From Gonapodya sp. JEL0774 (Eukaryota; Monoblepharomycota; Monoblepharidomycetes; Monoblepharidales; Gonapodyaceae), in contig JADIIX010000037.1 in NCBI GenBank assembly GCA_027604505.1, positions 1 through 64,000 of the forward strand: a stretch of DNA of 64,000 bases, given 5' to 3'. A program made the translations under genes and the position numbers. Below are positions 40,905 through 52,713 of the stretch, one piece after another. How positions within the stretch are numbered: the stretch's first letter is position 1; each line of letters starts with the position of its first letter. The notes below the pieces were generated by a model, which saw nothing but the letters and a program-made list of their open reading frames with translations, did not search any database and had not been told where the DNA came from.

Positions 40905-42072
40905 ATGTCCCAAGGCGCCAGTGCAACTCAGACAGATGCTGGGGCGGCCGGCAATCCCCAGACCGCACTCCTTATGCCACAGCTCCAGTATGTATATGGT
41001 TTTGTAGTTTTGGCCGGAGAAAGGGACCTTTCAGTGCTCGTACGGGTTGGATTAAGTTGTGGACACACCAAGTGTGCCGGTCAACTATCGTGGGGAATCT
41101 GATCTTGGATCATCGTTGCGAAGCAATTCGCGATGTTGCTGCTCTTGATGTCTGCGAGCAGTAGTTTCCAATGGTTCCACTTGCTCGGAATACTCTCCGA
41201 TGCTCCCATTCTCTTGTTCCAGGAATGTGGTAGCGACAGTCGACCTCGAGGTGAAGTTGGACCTTAAAACTATTGCACTTCATGCGCGGAACGCCGAGTA
41301 CAACCCAAAAGTTTGTATCAAATGTTTTGGAAAGTCACCTTTATTCGCACATTCCTATCCAACTGTATCCACTTTTGCGCCTTCTCCCAGCGATTCGCTG
41401 CCGTCATTATGCGGATTCGCGAACCCAAGGTTTGACTTTTCTGAGTAACTTTTACAGCCTTTGTGCTCACTTGCACGTCTTGTCAGACCACTGCTCTGAT
41501 ATTCTCAAGTGGCAAGATGGTTGTCACGGGTGCTAAAAGGTTTGTTCTCAGGTGCGCTTTGGACAATGGCCTTACAAATTTTACTGGATCATGGGCACAG
41601 CGAGGACCAAGCAAAACTCGCGGCGAGAAAGTATGCCCGCATCATCCAGAAGCTCGGCTTCAAGGCATCCTTCAAATCCTTCAAGATTCAGAACATGGTC
41701 GGTTCAACAGACGTCAAGTTTCCCATACGGTTGGTAACTCGTAGATCGCAAATGCTCCCCGAATGTTGTGATTCTGACGTTGGAAAATATCCAGTCTCGA
41801 GGGTTTGTCATTCGCTCACGGCGCTTTCTCGTCGTACGAACCCGAGCTGTTCCCTGGCCTCATTTATCGCATGGTTCGCCCCAAAATTGTGTTGCTCATA
41901 TTTGTATCCGGGAAAATTGTTCTCACTGGAGCGAAAAGCCGGGAGGAGATCTACACTGCGTTCAACTCCATATACCCAGTGAGTTTGCTTGGACTCGTTT
42001 CCTTATTCCTTTGACTATTGATTGTGAATTTCTGGTGTGAATCAGGTGCTATCGGAATTCCGCAAGCAATGA
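40905..42072 (+). CDS. TBP: TATA-binding protein
   Basis: After a short variable N-terminus ([13 protein letters not shown]) the two TBP repeats follow across several exons. Repeat one reads [20 protein letters not shown], then [20 protein letters not shown] and [15 protein letters not shown]. Repeat two reads [18 protein letters not shown], then the [19 protein letters not shown] block and [18 protein letters not shown]. The end is VLSEFRKQ followed by TGA. The saddle-forming residues and the phenylalanine positions that kink DNA are in the normal context. TBP nucleates Pol I, II and III initiation. It lies 213 bases downstream of SMC3 on the same strand. Confidence 0.95.
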
Positions 42073-42485
42073 TAATGGTGAGGATCTGGTCCTGTCATCT
42101 GCACTGTTCTCTGGTCTTGCTGCCGTGCCGCGGCTTCGCCTCGCTGAATCAACTCAGAACTGTTGTTATTTTCACTGCAGCCCCCTGTACACAGCATGTC
42201 GAAACTCGCACGAAGCCGACGACCAGGTTTTTTACTATTCCCCATCGCGGAATGCGTTCAGGCAACGACCGGTCGAGTGGAGGCGGGGAGTGTTTTAGCT
42301 GAAATCATACTCCACCATCGTATCTGACGATCACGAATCAATATGCAACATCCTCCGCCAGGAGGCATTCTTGTAATTCACACAATTACCAAATAAATGA
42401 TTTTCTCTCGGGTATATGTACTCAGGTCCTCAGTGCATGAAAGTTAATATATGTGCAAATTGAGCAACTAGTACATTCGTACTGG

Positions 42486-44456
42486 TCATTCGTCATTCCC
42501 TGTCCCCGCCTGCACCTTCTTCTTCTTTTTCGACTTCTCCGACTTATCCGACGCATCGCTCTTCTCCGAATTCCCTTTTTTGACCTTTTCCGCTTTGTCA
42601 GATGGTTCTCCCTTCTCGGTCTTTCCCGTCTTCGAATCTACTGCTCCGGATGCTGCCGCACCGTCCTTCTTATGCTACAGAGAGCATTGGAGCAAACAGT
42701 GTTAAATGCGAGCAAACGAGAGCGCATAATTCATTGTTAAGTACCTTTTTCTTCTTTCCTTTCCCTTCATCATCTGCCTCTGCCTTCCTCTTCGTCGGTG
42801 CAGGTTTCTCCACGTCCATACCGTCCCCATCGTCATCTATTATGGCGTCCAGAGCAGTCTTCATCGCATCCGCATTGCGCCGAGGTGTGGTGCCCTCCTC
42901 ATAAAACTTAAGACGCTCCTCTACTTGATCCCGGAGAACCTCGCCAAACTTTTGTGTGGGTTTGTCTGTGTTCGGAGTTGAGTCCGGACATCACAATGTC
43001 AGCGACGTGGAAACATCCTTCACTCACCAATGAAGCAGTCTATCCGAGATGCAATGGAGCACTTGTTGGCAAGGAAGCGAGAAATCCGACCCTTGTTCTT
43101 TTGGCCGGCTCGACCGATGAAAGTGGAGTGGTAGATAAGCCCATACTTTGGAGTATTTCCTTTGGTCTTGAGAGCCCTGGACAAGCAAAATGTGGTGTCC
43201 AATATTGAATGGTTCAAGCATACCTCCAAACCGTGCACTTGAATGCTCACCTGAAGAGAGCCTTCTCGGCACCCAAAATTTGTACTGTGGACGCGGGATA
43301 CTTGGAGAGGTTTGTGAGAGAGCCAGCGTGCGAGATGAGCCTGGCACCGACAGACTCGCCGATAAGCGCAGACAAATTGGGCGCCACTTGGTGCATTTTC
43401 GACACCAGGTATGAGTGCAGACTCTTGCGGTACTCCGCAAGGTTCACCACGCGATCGGCAAATTGCTCAATATTTTCCATGTCAGTATCGGCAATGTCAG
43501 TTCCCATGGACGATTTCGCAGCCTCAAGAATTTGTCGGGCTTTGCCCGGTGCGTCGATGGGTGTCGCAGAGGTTGCTAAGAGGTCCTCTAGTGCGGGGAG
43601 GTCTTCCTCCGTGAGGCGGGATTTGTCGCGAATGTGCTTGGCAAGTTTGGCAAAGAGATGATTGTCGGAGACTATTTTTATGAGCTCGGGGAAATGCCAT
43701 GAATACCATTCGCTGTGATGAGTGAGACCCATTGGTCGCCGAAAAGGGATGTATTGAACCTCAATTGAACATCATCCGAAAATGGATAGCGGGGACTACT
43801 CACCGAACTCTCATTGAAAATGTGTTCACGTCCTTGTCCAATTGGTCCAGTAGGGCAATGGCCTGGATAATCATGTTGTCCGATCGATTGACATTGAACT
43901 TGACTTTCGCCCTCGAGTAGCTATGACCCAATCCAAGCTGTGCCCTTTCCAAATCACCATCCTTCAAACCTCCAATAAGCTTATCCGCGTGCAACCGAAT
44001 CCCCCGAATAACCTCGGTCACAACTTCATTCGACTGACAGTCGAACCCAAGCTCCTGCTTGATTGTACCAGCAAGACCCTTTTCGAAAACACCAAGTTGT
44101 ATCTTCGATTTCTTGCCAGGAAGGTTCAGCTCCAGGAAGGATTTCAGATGATCGTTCACGATGCCTGATTGGTGGGGAGCACCGAACACAATTTTCGAAA
44201 GCGTGGCAGGTGAAAACGATGCCATCTCTACCTCGACCATTAATAGAAACCACTCACCCTCAGATACGTCGTTTATGTTTTCGAGCGCGTGGGCAGCGCT
44301 CTTGAAGGGAGCAAAGCTCTTGAGCTTCACATAACGACCAAATCGCGCGAGGTCCTTGACAGCCTCCTGAACCTCATCAAGCTCCATGCCGACTTCATCT
44401 CCAGCAACACGCTCGAACAGAGCGTACCCCGACGCCGTTTCGTAGAGTACGAACAT
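42486..44456 (-). CDS. NOP56: NOP56, box C/D snoRNP core protein
   Basis: The ATG at 44456 starts [14 protein letters not shown]. The N-terminal domain ends with [11 protein letters not shown], as in NOP56 (NOP58 differs there). The coiled coil and Nop domain include [59 protein letters not shown] and [38 protein letters not shown] and [20 protein letters not shown] follow. The C-terminus is a Lys/Glu/Asp-rich tail ending [14 protein letters not shown]56 pairs with NOP58 and fibrillarin to guide 2'-O-methylation and pre-rRNA processing in the nucleolus. About six introns of normal size are seen. It shares a 386-base divergent promoter region with the CCDC81-like gene. Confidence 0.95.
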
Positions 44457-44842
44457 TGTACTACGATGCGGAGATTTATCTTTTGTCGGTGCTCGGACCT
44501 GAGCCGACCAAAGCAACGAGGTCTGATACATGCCATTAGGAACTGCGACAAGCTGCAGTTACCATTGCACTACAAGATTATCACATGGTGTATGCTTGTT
44601 AATAGCGGATCCGACTCGTGTATCACGACAAGCAGGGTGGGGACGTAAATGGTCACCACCCATATTCCGGCGACGACCTTCTCTCTGCACCTGAAAGGCA
44701 AACACCCTTGGCTTCGCTTCGAAGGATGAAATTGAGAAAGCTCGGCGAAGGGATCAGGCTGAACTGCTGACGCAAAGTCCACCTAGGATCCAGACCATCT
44801 TCACCTTCACAGACTCAAAACAACATTCACCCATCAGTCACA

Positions 44843-47566
44843 ATGGAACGGTCCGTCGCTGGGATTGAGGATGTGGCATCGTTGGCTGCAGCTTCTGGAA
44901 AGACTCGGCGATTCTCAAATCTGGAGGCCGCAGGTGAATGGCTTGGGAGTACTGGTCGGGAAGTTTTCGCCGATAGCTGGAGTAACCCCAGAGTGTATCA
45001 CTGAATGGCTCGTCTTTCTGTCTAATTCGCCTCTATTGTAGACCTTCTTTTGGTCTGGCACTGTGTTTCTAAGTACATTGAGGGCACACTGCGGAATCGA
45101 AAAGTGAGTGGTCCCCATTCGCAATCTCGGAGTTCGGTAGCGCCTGCTTACACTCTGCGTTATCGTGCTAGTCAATCATGTGTCCGGATATTGGCTGCTT
45201 CTTCGTAAAGCAGTGGAAGAATCGGCGTGGGGAGTCGTTTGGTGTCTTCGCTCCGTTCTTTGTCCCTTCCTCTCAGACATTTAGTCGACTGCCAGGCTGG
45301 TCCCCTGATAAGAGTGACCGAGATAGTGAGTAGAAACGGAGCTTTGCTAGGTTGAGTTTCCCGTCGCTGGAAATGGTGGTCTCGTTTCCGGCGAGTTTTG
45401 TATCGATCCAAACCATCCTCTCCCATAGCCCGAGAAACGTGCCCACTGGAAACCTTCAACTTCACCGCACTCGCCAATCTCTCCGCAACAACGGATGCCT
45501 TCTCGCGAACTGAAATCTCTCTTGCACTCCGAGACTTGGTTGCTTCCATGCTCAAATTGGCGAAGTCAGGGCGCGGGCTTGCTCTCTCATTTGGTCGCAT
45601 AGGCAAGCTTCACGTCGGCAACGGAGAAGTGCGAATGAAATTCTATCCCGAATTTGTCAAAGGCCTGAGTGATGACGGTGCAGTGGAGCTGGCCATTCGC
45701 GAGAAAGATAGGGATTCGGATGGATACAAGGAAAAGGGTGACAAGGGTGAAAGAACTGGTAGACCTAACACACCAACGGACAAAACGGAAGAAAGGTGGA
45801 GTTGTGCGCCGCCTGCAATCTGACGATTTATAACTCAAAAGTCTGTGATTGCTTCAACTGCAGCCCAGAAAATTGTACCGCAGCGGATGACAAGTCGAGG
45901 CCCTCTCCGTCTCCGTCACCTATTCCCGAGGAAGATGCTTCTGATACCCTCATTTGCGGGACACCTGACTCTGACGATGGAGTTGACGAGGACGAGGATC
46001 CATCTGCTGTCATCTACCTTGAACTTCCGCCCCAACAGAGAAATACCAACCCTCCACCCTCCTCGAAGCACACCGTACACTTTCCTCCCGCTCCGCAAGT
46101 AGCTAGCCTCACGAGCTCGTACGCATCTACACGGGCACCCTCTCCGACTGCTGAACAGCTACCTAACTTGACCACCACCGGTATTTCCATGCTTCCCAAA
46201 GTTGAACACTCTCCCCATTCAGTTGTTGCAGCGGTTCCATCGTCATCAGTACCATCCTCCTCCCCGAATAGCCGTCTCACGTCCGTTGCGCAGGCCGTCG
46301 CCCTCGTGCAACAACTTAACCTTCCTCCACATATTGCCCAACAGCTGCTGCCAACTGGTGTGCACCTCGCGGACTACTTCACCCCTTTGGCCATGACAGA
46401 GGCGAGCACCGCAGGTGCAACTCTTGGTCGCACCTCTCCCGCCCCTCCTCCAGTTCACCTCAACCACATCCTGTTCCGTAGGACAAAGGAGGATTACCAC
46501 ACACACGCCCCGTCGGGTGATCGTTTGTGGTCTAACGCACACTGTCCCATATGCAGGCAAGGCAAGTCAGAGTTTGCGGATGCGAGGGAGGACGAAAAGC
46601 GAAGAGAGAGGGAACGCGACGTAGGATTGATGGAACTGGGGCTGGAAAAGGAGAGGCGATTGCAAGCAGTGGAAAAGGTTCGCCGTCTGACATTAGAAAT
46701 GTCGTCAACACCGATTCATATATGGGTGTCTGTGCTTAATAGGAATGCGAAATCGCTAAGCTCCGCGAGGCAATTGCGAACGCAAAGTTGAACTACGAAT
46801 GGGCGATAGAGAAGGTAAGTTCGTTGTTTCAGAGCATACAGTATTTGCTAGTATCAATTTTTTTTCGTTTTACAAGGCAAGAAAGCGAGACCCGCCACCC
46901 GCTGTCCCCATGGGTGACCTCTTCGAAAAGCGTACCCTTCCCTCCGAGCATGTCGTCGACAAAACTCTTCTCACTGACTGCCTGCTCTATCAAATTTATG
47001 AAAAAGAATCAGCCCGCGAGCGCGAGAAACTCGAAAGAGAGGCCGAGAATCGGATCTTCAATCAGACATTCCTTCAACAATTTCGCACGCAGGAGACAGA
47101 AGCTCAGCTCACCCGGATGCGAACTCGGGAGAAACAGCAACGGACGCTCGCAGAACAGGCGAAGATGCATCAAGCATTGAAGAACAAGGAAATGCAAGAT
47201 AAATCGGAGGCGAATCCCCAGAACCTGTTCGCACGGGACGAAAGTCCCGAAGCCTCCAGGCAGAGGGCGGCGGCAAAGAAGCTTTACGAAGAGCAATTGG
47301 TGCTCGTCAAGCAAAAGAAGGAGGCGGAAAGGAGGTTGGCAGATTTAGAGACCATGGGTGGTTTGGAGAAGCTTTCGTGGACACGGAAAGAGTACGTGGT
47401 GTTCATACACTGTTTTGATGGGCCACGAAAAATTAATAGCAAACGCAACAGGCTTGCAAAAGATCTTCAACGAGTTCAGAAAGAACGTTTTGAAGCCCGA
47501 AAATCTCTCGAACTGTACTGGAAGGATCAGATTCGTAAAAGGCAGGAGATGCTTCTCGAATTTTGA
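44843..47566 (+). CDS. CCDC81-like HU-domain protein (centrosome/cilium type)
   Basis: From the ATG at 44843, exon 1 joins to DLLLVWHCVSKYIEGTLRNR and SIMCPDIGCFFVKQ. This is the first HU-CCDC81 domain ('VWxxVSxxIxxxLxxxKGVxIPxxGxF'). A second HU-like domain lies at about 45390-45670, with ISLALRDLV and VGNGEVRMKFYPEFVKGL. An intron near 45800-45862 removes a Cys-rich false exon. A Pro/Ser-rich middle and then a C-terminal coiled coil follow: FEKRTLPSEHVVDKTLL, then FNQTFLQQFR, ending ELYWKDQIRKRQEMLLEF. Vertebrate CCDC81 is a centrosomal/centriolar-satellite protein. A link to the zoospore basal body is inference from the family. Domain and length agree with the family; exon borders in the middle are approximate. 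Confidence 0.75.
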
Positions 47567-47700
47567 TCCAAAAGAGGCTGCTACGACTGCCCACTCTCCA
47601 GTCATGTCATACTGAGAAAGAAGTCTTGATGTCTATGTTGTAGATAGGAAGAACTACATCTCAACATCGCCATTATCTACATTCACACGATACAAACGTA

Positions 47701-49244
47701 CTATTCACAATTCGAAGATGACGCTAGTTTCTCCGTGGACAACTTCTCCATGTTTGTGCGCTTTGTCTTCTTGCTAGAAGGAGACCGGTTCTCCACATCA
47801 CCGTCATCTTCGATGCGGTTACTAAAGGCTTTAAGGTCGGCCGTAAATAGAACCTGGTGGCAGAAGAGTCAAGCGGGGAATCACAAACAGTTTACTAATC
47901 AACTTTGGGCACCTCTGTCGGGCTGATGCACATTTCATACCCACGGAATGAGCCCAGCCACAGTGATCCCCATGCAACTTTCGAAAATGTTGCTGTATTT
48001 GCTTGTATACCTTACTGGTTAAGGTCTTTGGCGTTTTCCCGGGGGAGTTTACGACTTTTGTAGTTCCCTTCCTCTTTCGTTTTCCTGGAGAGTATCCATT
48101 TTCGTCTCCTGCTGAGGAACCTTCACCAGTGATTTCATCTATTTCCTCGGCAAGGGTGAAGTTGTAATCTCTGAGTGCGATTTGCCAAACATGACGGTCC
48201 ACAGGGACCGCTTCTGCCTTGTCCAAACTCATGAGTGCGACACAATCAGCAACCTTGGGGCCAACACCTGGAAATTCCAGCAGAGCAGCGATGGTATCAG
48301 AGTAGCTGGAGGTGCGCAGGGAAAGGAGGTAGGATTCTGGGTCTTTGTGGGAAGCAAGTTTGGCGCACGTTTCCGCTACGTATTTGGCTCTGTACCCAAA
48401 GCCTAAGTCTCGAAGGCGAGGTTCAAGGTCAAGCGCGGAAGCCAACTGCGAGATGGTAGGGAACTCGTGGAAAGGTGGCTGGTTGAGGGCCAAATGCGAT
48501 GGAAGGCCGACCAGTGAACCATACTCTCGGCAGAGCGCGTTGACCTGGAGTTTGCACAAACATTATCTTGAGAGTTGTGCACCAATCCCTTTGGACCGAG
48601 GTGATGACTTCACCATCAAGGTAATCCTTGCGACATTATTATTGCTCGTGCAAATGAACGTAATAAGATTCTCGACGGGATGCTGTCGAAGAACTCGAAC
48701 GCCTCGAAACGCGGAATTTGTGGTCCCGAACCGGTGGAAGTTGGTATCTGCCGAAGACCATTTCTTGTAGAGCTCTGAGAGCGAGCATTCAAGTTGGAAA
48801 TAGTCTCGCAAGTAGGTACGAGCCTCGTTTGGATCAGACACCAGAGAATTTTGGGGATGGTAAGTTCGATATAAGACGTCTGTATCTGCGATATCAACGT
48901 TTCTATCGGAAAGCACGGATCCGTACTCGACTCAACCGCCTCTCACCAGTCTGTTTCAAAGACACAAGCTTTCCCTCCAGTGAATTTGTCCTTTAGTCCA
49001 TAGTCGAACATAAACGCATAAGAAATTCATTGAAGAATCAGCGCATCAATGCAAGTGTTTCCATTAATGGTGTCGAGAATTATGCAGACCATTCGTAGTC
49101 GCCAGTTTTACGCCATCGAAAGCTCTGTGCGCCTTGGAGCGTCGTATCGAGACGCAGTTCTTCGGGGAGAACATTCAGTGAAGCCCAGGGGCTCGGATAC
49201 AGAACTTCGGGGTTCAAAGCCAATTGAGAGGGTTGAGAGGACAT
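47701..49244 (-). CDS. OGG1: 8-oxoguanine DNA glycosylase
   Basis: The ATG at 49244 starts MSSQPSQLALNP, and LRLDTTLQGAQSFRWRKTGD follows as in OGG1. The next exons give VRVLRQHPVENLITFICTSN, then NNVARITLMV (the NNN 8-oxoG pocket region). FPGVGPKVADCVALMSLDK contains the helix-hairpin-helix and catalytic Lys, and AVPVDRHVW contains the catalytic Asp. A low-complexity Lys/Ser insertion near 48040-48130 precedes HCGWAHSVLFTADL, followed by a basic C-terminus ending at the TAG at 47701-47703. OGG1 excises 8-oxoguanine opposite C in nucleus and mitochondria. The start is 226 bases from the divergent CXorf65-like start. The last intron is about 47845-47935. Confidence 0.92.
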
Positions 49245-49470
49245 TCCACGGAGGAACAAAGAGAATGACCTGGCACAGAGAAGACCCGAAATTCTGGTCG
49301 CTGGTGGAGCCGTTTTAAAGTTCCTTCCTGTTTCGATGTTATTGTTGGGAGGGCCAGTCATAGAAAGGTCGACGCCGAGTTCAACCAATTCCCCATTCAC
49401 CAGTCTGGACGACGTTTGGTCTCCCTTATCCAAGAAATTCAGTTCAGCTGCTCGCACTGAGACATCAAAG

Positions 49471-50603
49471 ATGTCTTTCGTGGTAGTAAAATTTGGAGGT
49501 GCGCCATTGTGTTATTGGGGAAGCTGATATCCATATCCATTGAAAGAAGAATCCCTCACCCTGGTTTTGTACACCTAGAGTGCCAAGAGAAACTCATCAA
49601 CCCGGATTGCATCAATGCTGTGTTCCTCGGTCATATGAGAAAGATTGTTCTTCCATATGTCAACCCAGCGCTTCTCCAAACACCGATTCCGCCCCTGCCG
49701 GAACGTGCTCCGTTCTCGATAGCAGCGTCTACTATGAAACTTAACACGGCGCCAGCCACGTCAGCACTTTCTCCCGCTGGACCGAGTGCTTCAACGCAGA
49801 CTGCGCTTTCAAACAACCCGCCGAGTTCCCCCCAAGGTGTATCTAATCGCACATCTACGCAGCAAATATCTGCGACCCCCCAATCAATAGGTACGGCTGG
49901 TCGGCGGGCTACCATAATACCGGGACAAACACCACCAGCCATCCCAGCGCCTGTTCCTAAACAACCTCAACAACAGATCGTGGCAACACCAGACAGCGTG
50001 TTTGAGTCCATGGGTATCAACTTGAATGAAATCGTTCTGGACTTGGCAACGGAGAGTGGAGAGGTGGTGGACCTGGTGAACAGGCCGCCCAAAGATTATG
50101 CGAACAAGTATCTCAATAACCGCGACAGCTATGTCGTAGTGAGAGTAATTGCCGGTAAGAGCAAGTTGTCTTGTGGAAACTCAGATCTGAGTTGAACTAT
50201 CAATCCACTGTGGCAGGTGAGACAGAGAGCGAGAACCCTACTTTCGTCCCCCTGCTTGAAGGATTCGAATGCAAGCGAATAACAAGTGAGTCTTCGTGCT
50301 ACTCTTGCAAGTACGCGAATCGCAAAATCTTCTGGTACTTTCTTCAAAGTCCGGGCGCATGCACCTTCGCGGAACCCAAACGGTGCTCCACACCTAACTG
50401 CAGCAAGTCGAACAAAAACTTTTGCGCAATCAAAGAAGGGAACAAGTGCAGAGAGTCCAGCTGGTGGAGGTATGGTTGCAGTGGAGGGTGCTGGTGGAGA
50501 AGGAAACCCTTCGGCTGCTGCGAACCTTGGGGGAGAAGCTTCGCGGAAGCATCTTATGTCTGCAGACAGAAAACTCTCCACAAAAGTTGTGAAAGGAGCA
50601 TAA
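49471..50603 (+). CDS. CXorf65-like protein
   Basis: The ATG at 49471 opens MSFVVVKFGG, joined over an intron (about 49500-49578) to ECQEKLINPDCINAVFLGHM. This resembles the N-terminus of vertebrate CXorf65 ('IKHGDNQQFLVNTNC...LLHYIR'). After a 100-residue Pro/Ser/Gln-rich insertion come EIVLDLATESGEVVDLVN, PKDYANKYLNNRDSYVVVRV and NPTFVPLLEGFE, matching the family's 'DLCDETGTMKLF', 'DYASKFLTARxTYYVCKV' and 'FVPLL' blocks. Introns at about 50160-50217 and 50285-50350 keep frame, and the last exon ends at 50603. Function is unknown in any species. Its spread among flagellated organisms suggests a ciliary role, which is inference. Recognition rests on memory of the family. Confidence 0.6.
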
Positions 50604-50801
50604 ATGAACTCATCGATGTGAAAAGAATTCCGTTTTCTGTGGCTTCAACGCAAATGAAATCAAGCTTTTTGGGTTGCACAATGAGAATGTTGGATTCAAT
50701 CGTGTAATCTAACGTAAAATTACAGGATTGTACCCAGAGCCGCGATTTGAGATCTGCTAGACCAGGACTGCACCGGTACAAGCACATGACTCCAACCTGA
50801 C

Positions 50802-52420
50802 CTACGCTTTGACCGTAACTTTGAGGTTTTCGTTTGCAAAATCCCAGTTCACCAACTTCCACCAAGCTGCGGCAACCACCGGGAACGAGTGTCAATGGCC
50901 GGTTATTCCAATACTTTCAACATGAAGAAGATTTCAGCGACACTCACAGTCAATGTAACTCGCCCTCGCATTGCGATAATCGATGTAGTAGGCATGCTCC
51001 CAAACATCGCAGGTCAAAAGTGGGACGAGGTGGGACTCTGAGAGTCGGCCAAGCAAACAAAGCAGGTCCAGAAAATTTAGCACGGGTGACAGTAAGTGTC
51101 CCCGAAGTTACGTGGAAGATTTAACGAGGCTTAAGCATGGTTCCCGGGTCCGTAACGTCTTGTGATGGCCTTCGATGGACGTACCTTGAATAGGAGTGCC
51201 GGCGTCGTGAGTTTGAACAATCTTTATCTTTCCGTCCTTTGTGTCGTGTACAAGCCATGCCCAGCCGGAGCCAAAGTGGCCAGCCGCCGCTGCGTGGGGA
51301 AGAAGATAGTTCAACGAGAGAGGAATTGATCACAAATGAGTCACAAATGAGAAAAAGTGCTGAGATCGCTTCAAAGTGCTGAGAGCTTCTGCGTGTTCTG
51401 TCACTCACCAGCTGTGAACTCCCGCTTGAAGTTATCGAAGCTCCCGAACGATGAATCAATAGCTTGCTTGACCTGACCAGTTGGCTCGCGCACTGCGACA
51501 GTAGAGTCGGTGGCGGGGGCGAGAGAGCTGTATGGGTTGAGCCGACACCGGGACGTTTACTAAGGAGTTACACTGGCAAGCTGCAACATAATGGAAAGGT
51601 CCTCTCCCGCCAATGTAGACGGAGATCGAGCCCTTTGTCGACAGCCGCTTAAGGACTCTGTTGGTTTTTGGTACCCTCATAGTAGCGTTCGCGGAGATCG
51701 TGTCTTCATCACGAATAAACTACGCACGTCCAGTAGAAGTCGTGGTTGTAAATCTGGGCAGCGCTGTTAAACACTCCCGCGGGTACTTTGCCAAATGACT
51801 TGCACAATTCCGGGATGGACTTGGATGCCAGAGGTGTGCCCGCCGTAAGTTCATTCAGACGAGCGACATAGCCTGAAACACAAAAACAGGTGACTCCCAA
51901 GAAATTCAAGTGAAGAATCCATTACAGCCCCTAAGTTCTCCGAGGTTCGATTCACCATAATAACAAAGCTCGAGCAAGAGAAGTTCAATACTTCATGGAA
52001 GCACAACGTGTCATCATCAATCCAGCTATTCGTTTCCGCGAACGACCTCAGCTTTGAGAAAATGTATAAAATTTCGTGGAGGAATATTCATCTTCACTCC
52101 GAAAGCACCTTTGCATTCCATCGTAAGAGATGATTCAAAGTTCCGCTGAGTGCTGACCACATCCAGTTGGAGAAGAACATGCTTTTGCTAATGCACAAGC
52201 GACTTCTTACGGATGTATTGGGTGTCATCAAGGTCCGGATCCTAATATCTGGTGATGTCCGATCCTTTTGTTCGCGACCTGCCTATGTCATTATGTCTCA
52301 GAGAGGATACTCACCCGCGTGGTGCTTGCCATAGTGAAAGCTCAGTGTTTCCTCCGAAATAAGCGGAGCTAGTGCCTTGAGTTGGTAAGGCAGTTTGTTG
52401 AGCGTGAATGCAGCTGCCAT
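50802..52420 (-). CDS. Iron-type superoxide dismutase
   Basis: From the ATG at 52420 the protein begins [35 protein letters not shown] gives the first metal His pair region. The next exon gives [14 protein letters not shown], with Gln in the AAQ position typical of Fe-SOD and the metal-ligand His in NHDFYW. Then come [40 protein letters not shown] and [20 protein letters not shown] with the Asp and His ligands. The last exon starts [15 protein letters not shown] and ends with the TAG at 50802-50804. It dismutates superoxide to peroxide and O2. The exon joins near 51490-51730 and at 51110-51180 are not fully resolved by eye. No clear targeting peptide is visible. Confidence 0.85.
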
Positions 52421-52713
52421 TTGGATGGGAGAAATGATACGATTTTGTTCAAATGTCGGGCAGCCTCGATGGTGCCATGTGCTCCCAACCCTCTTATCTC
52501 TGATAGGTTGACTTGCTTCGACATCCCCCTTCGAATTCTTCAACAATCTCGATAAATTGTGCTGGATGTACTGGGGCTCTGTTGATTCTTCTCCATCCTT
52601 CTCGGTACGATACGCACCTTGACAACATTTGATCAAGGTGTTGATCTCTTCGCATTTCTCACGACATCTCAATTGAAAATCACCTGAAGGTTGAATACAA
52701 GACAACAGCAGAG

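Noticed and set aside
45796-45862. Cys-rich segment CAACNLTIYNSK that looks like a zinc motif
   Set aside because: It lies in a GT-AG intron; removal restores the frame of the CCDC81-like protein.
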